64,000 nt of DNA, from the NCBI RefSeq assembly GCF_000224145.3, contig NC_020167.2, positions 4,145,027 to 4,209,026 on the forward strand, written 5' to 3'. The translations under genes and the position numbers were made by a program. This DNA comes from Ciona intestinalis (lineage: Eukaryota; Chordata; Ascidiacea; Phlebobranchia; Cionidae). The notes under the pieces were generated by a model, which was not told the DNA's origin, did not search any database, and saw only the letters and a program-made list of their open reading frames with translations. Shown piece by piece: positions 22,591 through 33,172 of the stretch (position 1 is its first letter; the number at the start of each line of letters is the position of its first letter).

Positions 22591-24618
22591 TATACCATGT
22601 TACCTCATAATTGTGCTTTTAACAATTACCCAAACCTGCGATACAAATGAACCGATGTATCTTATACTCTGCCTAACCTATTTGAATAACTTATACTGTA
22701 TATACATATTTAATTACTGTGAATATACCTGTTGTGTAGCCTACTTTTTCCGCAGCACGAGATCGTGGATAAAAGCCAAAATCTATAATATACTGATGGT
22801 AATTGTGGATATCGACCTGCTTTGCGACATCTAAATTTATTATACGTACAAAAGTTTATTGTAAAACCTTTTATTCTATTCTAGGAGCCTCGCATGTGAA
22901 GATCAGCGAAATACGCCCTGCGATAACCACACACTTTATCCTTTAACTGTATCTGCACCAAAGAACCAAACGTTTGCGGGTGCAGTAGTTGTAACAACTA
23001 GACCGCCCAACAAACAACTGTCTTATGGGAACTACTGCACCGTCCGAGATGATGTGATGTCTCTGTGAAAGGTCGGCTCAAATTATATACTTTCTGGCAA
23101 ACAAAAATAATCAAGATACGCCATTCCAGCAATTTCGAAGCCGCGTGGCACGACCGACCACCCCACTCAGGGGCACTGGCACGATTTTAAATCTGAACCG
23201 GCCACGACAAGGTCATGGCATGTGTACCGCGGTAAATTTTTTTCACTTTGGTAATTTGCGATAGTTCCGGCTTTGAATATGAGAGCACTTCGGCTGTTGC
23301 ACCAACAGCGTGGGAGAGCCATGTAAGGATTGGAACCAGGCTTAGGGCGATGTTCTATTTTGCCAATAAGGGTTTACACTAATCCCACGAAACAGTAACA
23401 ATTAGAAACTTTCTCATTACTCGAATTTATTCAACTAATAGAACTAATCGTCTGTACAGCATCGATGAGAAAAACGATCCAGGAGAATGATAACAACGGA
23501 ATCAACAAACTTCGCATTTCCAACTTAATCACGGAATCTGAACTCTCACCAGTCTGTGTTCAAGGTCTAAACTAAAACTCTTTTTTCAACAAAATGGAGT
23601 CTGATAAGGAAGCTGAAATGCGATTCTGCTCATTTTACTGTTCTTTTTATCCAATTTGTTGCTTGTTTACGTTATCTGGCGACATTAGAAAGCAATTTTG
23701 AAGGGACAGAAACACGAAAAATAGGTTGTTTTTTCGGGACTACAACCCTTTGGTATTTGTTGCCGTAGAATGTTTCTGATGACGAGAGACTTTTTTAAGT
23801 TGTTCGGAAAAACACAAGGAGTGTATATAAGTAATATTGTATATCATGCAATCTGTGAACGTAATCAGAACCACTATAATTATCATAATGGAAAAAAACG
23901 ACACAACATGTAGTCGGCCACAGCACGTTAAAATGACAGGTAATACACATGCGTTTAGAGGTGCGTGCATAATCATGGTGACATTGGTTGCTCTCGAGCT
24001 TCGATCGAAAATAATAAGCGAATGTAATGACGGCGCTCGGAAGTCGGCCGCCATGCAGAATCGTATTTTCGATCCCGTATATAGTGACGCTACAAGTCAA
24101 ATTTATTTCAAATTAACTCCGCCTGTTGTTTGTTATTGCAGGGAGCATCGTTGCGGCGGGAGAACCATTAGCATGGCGTAGGTGGAAGCAGTCTGGCATA
24201 AAATCACGACGGTACATTGATAGCATCGGTAAGACGCGGGCAGGTGCCGCTTGCGGGTTTATGTTTAGTCGATGTACAGCATGCAAACAATTTCTCATGA
24301 CTATATGGACACGACATTGGTTTGTGAGTCAACAGCGGTTGATAAACCACTATGTAGCAGATTACATTTTTAAGCACCAGTTTCCTACATGTACAAGAAA
24401 ACAGAAGAATTCTTTTAAATAAATAAATTAATTTAAAACAAGTAAAACAGATTTCGTTTTATAATAAAACTGCCGATAATATTAAAGTTGCAAGAAGGGT
24501 ACTTGATTGAAGGTTTGTACACCGAATAATTGGTGGGGTTGCAATTCACTAGTGTGACTGAGATTCCGCCATTGGCCATGCATAGACACTAAGGTGTAGA
24601 CATGTAGTGAAATAAACG

Positions 24619-24720
24619 TTGCAGTTTGCATTCTTCATTTCATGTTACGTTATTGCGGTTTGCATTCTTTATTTCATGTTACGTTATTGCAGTTTGCATT
24701 CTTTATGTTACATTTCATTT
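24619..24720 (+). repeat. 34-bp tandem repeat, three copies
   Basis: Units at 24619, 24653 and 24687 each begin TTGC(A/G)GTTTGCATTCTT and contain CATGTTACGTTA; the third is diverged at its end. Confidence 0.8.
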
Positions 24721-25358
24721 TCATTAGCTTGTTGGGCGTTATGGTCAGCGCCGTCTTCTTCTTGTACAGGTAGTGCATCTTGGACGGCATGTGCATTTTG
24801 TGCCATTTCATGAGATTCTGCTGCTGGCTAAAGTAAAACGACGTACAAAAATTGCTGAAAAGTTTTTTTGGGCCCAAAATTTAAGACCACAATGCCATGA
24901 ACAGTCAGTGCGAAAACATGGAAATTGCAGCCAAACAACCGTTGTTATAACACCACATGTAGTTGTTACAGTGTGGGCGAACGTAACGATATAAACGATG
25001 TAGTCGGTATGTGGAAGGTTGGAATAGTGCTTGCACTCAACCCAAATTTGTGCCAAATAGTAAAACGCAATTTTCTGAACAGACAACGAAATTTACGGCA
25101 GTGAGTTAAAGTTTTAAAATGTCTTTTTATGCATCCGAAGATGCTGTTTTTATTAAAAAATGTAACAAATCAAAACCAAGTTTAACAATATTTTACCTTA
25201 GTAAACAATAAACATTTAATCCTACAACCTGTGTGACATCATTGATTAGAAAAAAAGATCAAAATTTTAAACAATAAAATTGTTTAATATGCCTCTGAAC
25301 AGAAGACTAAACTTTTAAATATTTAAATCAAGTCGTTTTAATTGTTCAACATATTTGT

Positions 25359-28300
25359 TCAACCTACCTCATTCAAGTCTTCCTCTTCTTCCTCCACATA
25401 ATCCCCTCCTCCATCCTCCGGAGTAGGAGAGATGGTGTCATTGTTCTCTGTGTTGTATCCTTCATCAAAAACAATCTCCTCCGGATCAGGAGCGCGTGGC
25501 AAGAAGTCTTCACCAGGACAAATCCTCAGGAAGACCTCACGAGCCTGAGAAAAAAATTTCAATAAAAAAAAAAATTCTGTCGAAAACTAAAGTTATAATT
25601 GCAGTGAAGAAATATGCTCTGCAGTTGGGTTGAAATAAGGTACAAACTTTAACTAAGTATTTTGGTGTTTAACTCTTTTAGCAAATAAAATTATGGCATG
25701 AGAGTTTAATGTAACTAACAGTTTGGGTGAAAATAAAATACCAACTTTAACTGAGTATTCTGGACGTTTAAGCACACAAAATTAAGGTTTTTAGTGGTAA
25801 AAAAACAAACAAACAGGTTAAGACTTTAGATTTCAGATTTAAATTGTAATGTTACTGATTTGAAGTGTTATAAATTACCACGGCAATAATGAATTTAACC
25901 AACAAAAGAAAACATTAAACTTCAAAAAATCACCCACAACCAACCTCGTTCATTGCTCGATCGAACCCAAGATCCATTCGTGGTCCTTGCAGGGTTATAA
26001 CATTAGGTGGCAGTGTGGAGTTGTCAGTGTTAGTGTCGGTCATGGTAAAGTGACACGACCATAAAATAACTGGTTTTCGTGACTGGCTGTCTTCTCCACC
26101 AACTTCTGGTTTAATGTTGGTTTCATCTAAATTAAGACAATTCTTTACGTTTTTTTTAAAAGGCAATTTTTTAGGTTGTTTTTCACAATTTTTTTTTGTG
26201 CAATAATTTGTAAAACAAATTTTAACAAAAAATTTTGGGGGGGGATACCCAGTACAAGACAATTTAAAAAAATAATTTTTGGAAAATAAATTAATGGTAA
26301 TTAAAAAAAATACATTTAAAAATTATTTTTTTGGGTAATTTAAGAACCTAGGCATAATAGGAAACTTTTCTCAGGTACATTGTCTTAGATTTACATACCA
26401 TTTGCAGTTCCACTAAACACAATTTCCTCCATTGCCTGGAATCTCTTTTTAGGAGAATCAGTGACGTCATCAGTTCTTTCCATTGCCCCATGCACAACAT
26501 CTGTAGTAACATATGTAACATATTTTTAAATGATTATTTAATAGATTTTGAATGCTTTTACTGTAAAGTCATATTTAATGGGAGACCGAATAAAAAGGTA
26601 ATAAATAATTTTTCTTTGTACATTTTGACATTTTTTTTGCAAAATTTTTTTAAATTAAATATTTAATAAGAAGTACCCAATAGAAGACCACTATAGTGAT
26701 AAACCAAAAATGAAATAAAGGCTTACAATTATTCTTTGGGCAGACGCAACAGAGTGGTCCCGCTTCAATAAGTCGAACAGCAGGGTTGTCGCACATTGGG
26801 GGGATGGTGACCAGAGATACCTGGATGATTTTAAAAATATGGTTTTAAAAAGGTATTGTAAATGGTAGTGAGCAGAGGCGCACCCCGAACAAAAAAAGGG
26901 GTTCAATTTTTAAAAATATAAGGGGGGTTTTATTGTAAAAAATAAGGAGGATTTCAACTTAAAATAAAAAATAAGGGGGTTCAATTTAAAAAAATAAGGG
27001 GGGTTTCAATCTAAAAAAATAAAGGGGATTTCAACTTAAAAAAGGGCATTTTAATCGAAAAAAATAAGAAGGGAGATTCAATTTACAAAAAAACAACAAC
27101 TTTTTTTTAAAGTGGGTCGCAAACCTTAAAGCCCCTTCTGGCTTCGCCACTGGTGGGGGAGTGAAATAAGAAAACTAGGTGACAATAATGAAACACATAC
27201 AAGTGGTTAACTAGATATTGTATTAACAGGGATTGAGGTACCACTGACTATGCATCCACACTTAAAGATAACTAGAAAGTATAGGCCTAATCATCAGTTA
27301 GAGAAGAAAATGAACAAAAAACTGTTTTATATTTAAAGTGTTTATACAAATCAGACATCATGATACACCGGATCAAGAACAAGGCTCAATTCTTATAAAA
27401 AAAAACTTGTATTTGTGCAAAATATTTGTATTTATAATAAAAATTTAGGTTTAAATACAAAAAAAATTAAAATTAATATAAATTCAACCTGTTCTGCATC
27501 AGATTTGGAAACAGTTGAGTCGATAACATAGATCGCGCGATCCACTGATGATGTGGATGTTGTGTTTGCTCCATGAGGAAGATTTAAATCATCAAGGATC
27601 AAAGTTCCACATCGTATCTTCTGACCTGTTGCAGGTTTAATTATAATTTAACTGGGGGTCTCCGGGTTTACAAGGAAGTTTTTTTTAGAAGGCCCCTCTT
27701 ATTATTTTCTGGGCCACTGCTAATTTTTCAAATTTGAAACAAAGGAATCAGGTGAGATATAGCTTAAGCATTTAATAAGGTTTAAAGTATTGTATACTGT
27801 AGCCATACATTTGTAACCGGAGCCACTAGTTTTTGTGCAAGGTGCCGAATGTTTGCCTTTTCTGACCTAAACTTTAACACATACTTAAATATGGGGAATT
27901 TTTCTCAGTACAAGAGTATTTAGGACTTTAGCAGTTGGTCCAAAAAGGTTTACATTCATTTTTTACGTAAAAAAACAATTTATTTGTTCTTTGCGTAAAA
28001 ATGAAGAGAAATACGTAAAGGCAAGTTTTTGTTTTAAAATCATAAGACCAATATATATTTGCTACAAAATTTCTAAAAAATTTCTATAATAATATATATA
28101 CCCCTTAATTTGGGTGCTCAGTAGTCGTAAGATAATCGGAAGCTCATTATCCGGAAAGTCTGTTTGTAACATATTTGTCATGTTTTTACTTTAATAAGAT
28201 TTAATACTAACCAGTGTTATCCACTATGGCAGTACATCTGCCTGTTGTCTTGTCCTTTATAAAACCAACTGCATATCGTCGCAGGCAAAATGTTCCCCCA

Positions 28301-31300
28301 AATACAGCACTGAACCTGGAAAATGTTCTTATGTTTTTTTCGTGGAAAATATTTAAAAATTTTCAACAAATAAAAATATCAATTTTATTTTCAATAAAAA
28401 TGCAAAATTCATGGTAAAAAAATGAATAAAAAAGTTAAATTCATTGAAAATTTCAATAAAAATGTTAAAAACCTGCAAAATGCTTGGGGTATTTCTCCTA
28501 CTCCATAACTTGGCCATAAAAACGCACTGTTGCCATATCGACCAAGTGAATGTAGGAACTTGTGTGTGGCAGCCAGTCCATCAAGTGTTGATGTGGTCTC
28601 ACTAACCATGGCAATCGAATAAAGAACAAAATGTTGAGCTTTCAAACTTAATCGACGAGATGCAAGAAATTCAATGAAAGTTTTCTCCCTAAAGTCTGGA
28701 AATATATAGAATATATTTTTGAAAAATATGAATAATTAAATTTGAAAATGTAGTTCTGTTCAGCCTTGTAAGCTACAAATAGGGTATTTTTGTGTATATA
28801 CTGAAATTTGAATTGTTTAAGCAAATTTGAATTTTTTGATAAAATAATATTTTTTGATATTTTTTATATTTGGTGATTAAAAAAGAACTTGCTTTGGTAC
28901 TCTTGCTCATGATCTTTGTAGTTGGCACAAAGCGTGAAAAGTCTCATCAGTATCCTTTTCTCGACCACACTCACAAACCTGGGAAAAACACAGTTGTTAT
29001 AAAAGTATAAGTTTTTAACAATTCTACAATTTAGTATATTATACTTCATTTGAAGCATGCCATAGAATTTGAGATTTAGGTGCGAATTAACCCTTTAAAA
29101 AAAGTGTTTCTAAAGTTTTTAAGGATGAAAACTAACTTGCTGCTGAAAACATCGGCACGTGAACATGGGACGCGCTGAAGTTCTTTACTTCCATCAAGAA
29201 AGGTGAGAGTTCTTGTGACGTTTCGAAATTCAAGATATCGCGACACATTCGATTGAATAAGAAGTTCAACCAACAATCCACGAGAAAACATCACCTGAAG
29301 AGAATGATTCTTTAAAACAGGGTGAATGTATATACCCCAACAATGGTAGTAGCATCGAGCATTGAACCAATAACCGCTGGGTTAGAGGCAGGTGCACTAA
29401 CCACTTAGCCATTAATAGCTTCTGCCATGAATTTTAAAACAGATATAGCAAGTTATGTTATATATATACTTGAAAATACCAGTTTACCTTTGGAGATAAA
29501 TCTAAGTTGTAATGTCTCCATTGTTTGTAGAAATCTTCAGATAGTGGAAATCTTGGTTTAACTACTTCAGAAACATCAACTTTTTCTTTAGTTTTAGCTT
29601 TGTCCAATTCCTGCGTTAATTCTTTTTCCTTCTCCACTGAATCACCATCACCCTGGGTTGCTGGATCATTACAGTTTTCCACTTTGGGGCTTTCTTCCCT
29701 TTTTTGAACCTCTTCTGATATAGGAGTCTCTCCAGATTTAAGACTGTCATCTGGTTTGGAAGCGCAGGATTGTTCGACTACGTCTGATTGACAGGTGTCC
29801 ACACATGGTGAAGATGACTGGGCGGGTTCTTCATTTTTTTCACTAAAACGTATAAATGGTAACAAGTTAATTCTACCAATGACCATTTTTTATTGTACAT
29901 CAATAGAAATTTTAATTAACCACTGACCTGCGTTTTAAATAGCAACTGTATTCTGCTTTTGTGATAAAATTTTTGTTTTGCAAAATTGGAACAAATTCTT
30001 CATCTTCAGAGACTTCAATGTTGCTTGTTTCTTCACCATCTTTATTTAAATATTATAGAATATAAATTTAAACAATCATGGCAAATCATAGTTAAGTTGA
30101 ACAAAATATAAAAAAAATTATGCATCCAATAATGCATATGCATGTGTATTCTTTGTATATGTGTCTTAAAATACCATATTATATAAAAATGTGTATGGTG
30201 TTTGGTTCAGAATTAACATTATTAAAGTTGGATTACATTTTACATGATATTAACATCGGAAAGAATTAGTTATTTGAAAAATTGATCTTCCCTTATTTAT
30301 CCTGGTGTTGTGTGGTAAGGCACCTCATGCTCACTTATGAGTTACCACCTTTGTAATCTCCATTTTTTTTCTGTCCTAAATGCAATTTGAAAGAAGTTTT
30401 TGTGCTCACTGAATTGAAACTATATCCGTTTTGTGTCTTCCCAAAAGACACTTATACCCTTTTTGCATGGTCACTTTCATGCGCGTAAGTACTCGCATAT
30501 TTACTCGCAAAAACAAAGTTAACACGCATAACGTCATAAGCGTGTCATCTGCTGTAGGAGGTTGGTTGTTACTCGCATTAAGCGAGTAAAGAAAAGTAAG
30601 GTGAAAGTACAGTTTTACTTTTATAAGCCTAATCTTTTTCGGGTATTAATTTTATAGGTTTTCATTGGTAATAGCACCATAAAGTATTAAAACTTATTTT
30701 ATAAACTAGATTTAATAATATTGCTGTAAAGTAAGCTTACTCAATGTTGATACGCGCATAAACCAATGACCATGCAAAATAACGCGGTTAACGAGTTATC
30801 ATATGACGAGTTAATGCAGATCGTTATTCGCATTAACTTTTTACCATGCAAAAAGGGTATTATAGACCTAGTGTTAGCTGCTCGACCCTTAAACCAGGTA
30901 TAGTCTGGTTAAAGTTGAGCAATAAAATCACCATGGTACCAAAAGTATTCATTGACCTGCACTATCATATGGATTTTGAAGAAATGTTTCGACCGATTTT
31001 ATGTTAAAAGAAGACCAACTTCCACCATAGTAATCATTTCGATCAAGATGGAGAACCTTCTTGTCTACCCGGGATAATGCTCCAGACACAACAGCTGCTG
31101 GCAATCCTATATTGACACACAATTATGCTAATTAGGATATTTCACTCAAACACATCTATACCCATTTGTGTTTTATTGTATCAATTATTATTGGGTTATT
31201 GAGATTTCAATCAAGGAAATAATTTTATTCATACAGTTAAACTAATGCTGGCAAAAAGATCTGTTACATAAAATGTAAAATAAAAGTATATAGGCTATAT

Positions 31301-31397
31301 AAAACAGTCAGGTTAGCATGGTTGCTGCCTGAAAAGATAATCGCATACCTGTTCCTATTATAATCACATCAAAATCATCCGGCAGTGCTTCGTTCAT
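25359..31397 (-). CDS. CHM: Rab escort protein (Rab geranylgeranyltransferase component A)
   Basis: REP presents newly made Rab GTPases to RabGGTase for prenylation. Thirteen exons: 31349-31397, 30957-31106, 29928-30039, 29488-29842, 29137-29294, 28893-28978, 28473-28695, 28212-28315, 27489-27625, 26727-26820, 26399-26500, 25945-26126, 25359-25544; 645 aa against about 653 in human. The N-terminus is the GDI-like dinucleotide-fold strand [20 protein letters not shown] and YYGGSW. The acidic low-complexity insert lies in exon 4. Family signatures follow: [79 protein letters not shown] proper lacks this insert and tail, so REP is preferred. Intron 6 needs a GC donor. The final codons (GAG GTA GGT TGA) also resemble a splice donor, so the very end is uncertain. 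CTU1 lies head to head. Confidence 0.94.
26873..27153. mobile_element. Non-autonomous hAT-like element in CHM intron
   Basis: Ends GCAGAGGCGCACCCC and, inverted, GGCTTCGCCACTGG give CAG(A/T)GGCG termini typical of hAT elements. The interior is an imperfect array of about 30-bp units built on AAAAAATAAGGGGGTTTCAA (26890-27090). No transposase. Confidence 0.5.
29338..29425 (-). repeat. tRNA-related SINE head in CHM intron
   Basis: On the minus strand, TGGCTAAGTGGTTAGTGCAC (A-box) and GGTTCAATGCTCG (B-box) are present; matches the heads at 1652 and 3368. Confidence 0.6.
30453..30862. mobile_element. 410-bp MITE with perfect ATACCCTTTTTGCATGGT ends, CHM intron 2
   Basis: Left TATACCCTTTTTGCATGGT and right ACCATGCAAAAAGGGTAT are exact inverted repeats of 18 bp. 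Inside are subterminal ACTCGCAT/ATGCGAGT-type motifs. No coding frame. A different family from the 190-bp MITE. Confidence 0.8.
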
Positions 31398-31839
31398 ATT
31401 GTCTCAATTAACTGATCCAAAAAGGATATGTAGTTGGGTGATTTTAACTATTACATACACACGGCAAAAATACCAAAGTTAAATAGAAAGATATAGATTT
31501 GTGTATATCTTTACGGATGGCCGAGTTCTGGGTCACGTGCGTAGACAGCGACTACGGATTACATCATCAACAGTGCATACACGTGAAATATTTCGCGATT
31601 TGTAAATGTGATTACATCAGTCATTTCATAAAGGGTAATGTGTTTAATTTAAAACATTTATGTGTTATATTGTTTTATGTTGAAATCGTGACTAATTCGT
31701 GTTTTAGTATATGTATTATTGTTATTATTTTAGTATAGACTTATAACTCATTTAGTGAACTTTTATATAGTTTATTTACATTTTTACCAAGTCTAAAGCT
31801 GTTGTAGATTGTAATTTTTAGAAACTTATTTACGTTATC
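31398..31839. promoter_or_regulatory. Head-to-head CHM/CTU1 intergenic region
   Basis: 442 bp separate the CHM ATG (-) from the CTU1 ATG (+). It probably works as a bidirectional promoter; no TATA box is convincing on either side. Confidence 0.5.
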
Positions 31840-32883
31840 ATGCCGATAATATGTCATGTTTGTAACGATAAAAAAGCGTTGCTGAAGCGTCCGAAAACTG
31901 GTCATGCTTTATGCAAGGAATGTTTTTATTGGGCGTTCGAAAGTGAAATCCACCACACCATAGTTACTGGAAAGTTGTTTAAGGAGGGAGAAATTGTAGC
32001 CATCGGTGCATCTGGCGGTAAAGACTCTACTGTGCTTGCACATACACTGAAAGTGCTCAATGAGCGATATAATTACGGATTAGATTTGCGACTTTTGTCG
32101 ATTGACGAGGGCATCACTGGGTATAGAGATGACTCCCTTGAAACAGTGAAGCGAAACCAACAAGAATATGACCTGCCTCTCACCGTTTTATCATACGAAA
32201 CTTTATATGGTTGGACCATGGATGCGATTGTGAAGAAAATAGGGAAGAAAAACAATTGCACGTTCTGTGGGGTGTTTAGGCGGCAGGCTCTGGACAGAGG
32301 AGCTATGATGCTAGGGGTAAACAAGATCGCAACCGGACACAATGCAGATGATATTGCTGAAACGATCCTAATGAACATTTTACGAGGTGACATTGCCCGT
32401 TTAAAGCGTTGCACTGCAATTATCACTGGTGATGATCCAAGTGGGATACCTCGTGTCAAGCCTTTTAAATACACCTACGAAAAAGAAATCGTGGCGTATG
32501 CTTACTTTAAAAAACTTGATTACTTTTCTACAGAGTGCATCTACTCACCAGATGCATACCGTGGGCATGCGCGAGCTTATTTGAAAGACCTTGAATCCAT
32601 TCGACCGAGTACAATAATAGACATCATTCACTCTGGAGAGATGCTTTCAGTTTGTCAAGGCGTTAAACTACCAAGTCAACTGAAATGCGTTCGGTGCGGC
32701 TATATCTCATCCAACGAACTATGTAAAGCTTGCATTCTGCTCGAGGGTCTAAACAAAGGCAAACCCAAACTTGGGATAGGCAAAACAAGTAAAGTTACTC
32801 AACAATTAAAGTTGTCAAAGAGCGAAGAAGCTTCCTGTTCTGGAGGTTGTAACAAAGCAGGGGGTTGTGGCAGCAAACCCTAA
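31840..32883 (+). CDS. CTU1: Cytoplasmic tRNA 2-thiolation protein 1 (ATP-binding)
   Basis: CTU1 with CTU2 thiolates wobble U34 of tRNA-Lys, -Glu and -Gln using sulphur passed from URM1. The single exon encodes 347 aa, the usual length. An N-terminal zinc ribbon (CHVC at residues 5-8, CKEC near 25-28) precedes the PP-loop ASGGKDST (about 57-64) that binds ATP. Conserved [16 protein letters not shown] supplies catalytic-type cysteines and [16 protein letters not shown] is the TtcA/TuaA-family motif. A second zinc site CVRCGY/CKAC lies near 285-305. The tail is Cys/Gly-rich ([15 protein letters not shown]). HARS follows 289 bp downstream on the same strand. Confidence 0.96.
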   Translation: MPIICHVCNDKKALLKRPKTGHALCKECFYWAFESEIHHTIVTGKLFKEGEIVAIGASGGKDSTVLAHTLKVLNERYNYGLDLRLLSIDEGITGYRDDSLETVKRNQQEYDLPLTVLSYETLYGWTMDAIVKKIGKKNNCTFCGVFRRQALDRGAMMLGVNKIATGHNADDIAETILMNILRGDIARLKRCTAIITGDDPSGIPRVKPFKYTYEKEIVAYAYFKKLDYFSTECIYSPDAYRGHARAYLKDLESIRPSTIIDIIHSGEMLSVCQGVKLPSQLKCVRCGYISSNELCKACILLEGLNKGKPKLGIGKTSKVTQQLKLSKSEEASCSGGCNKAGGCGSKP

Positions 32884-33172
32884 CACAAACAACATAAAAT
32901 TCTGTTATTTATGTTCTTGTACCATTGAAAGATACCATTATGTTGTTTTGTTCTACCTAGTGGTGGTAATTTTATCTTTTATCTCTTTTATTCTTGTCAC
33001 ATAATACTCATTAAAAAATGTTGATATAATTAGTCTAAAAAGATTTTGTTCGGGTATTAGTTTGGATTTTGGTATGTTCGGAACTTGATTTGTGAAAATA
33101 AGTGTTTTGATTAAATTTTCAATGTGAAAATTGCAGTACATAACAAATAGACTAGTTTTTGCTTTAAAAACC

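Larger units (their letters stand above)
22020..25358. other. Repeat-rich region without a secure gene
   Basis: Two MITE copies lie at 22230-22590, a 34-bp tandem repeat at 24619-24720, and an open frame of 60 codons at 22886-23068 behind a good acceptor. Other short ORFs lack splice or family support. No gene is called. Confidence 0.4.

Noticed and set aside
23827-24181. 114-codon plus ORF and 104/101-codon minus ORFs
   Set aside because: They overlap each other, show no domain, and codon content does not favour any of them.
24142-24226. Small exon-like stretch (GSIVAAGEPLAWRRWKQSG) with good acceptor and GTAAGA donor, joinable to ATG-containing sequence at 23888
   Set aside because: The following intron would be only about 40 bp and the product about 70 residues with no family match; not enough support for a gene.
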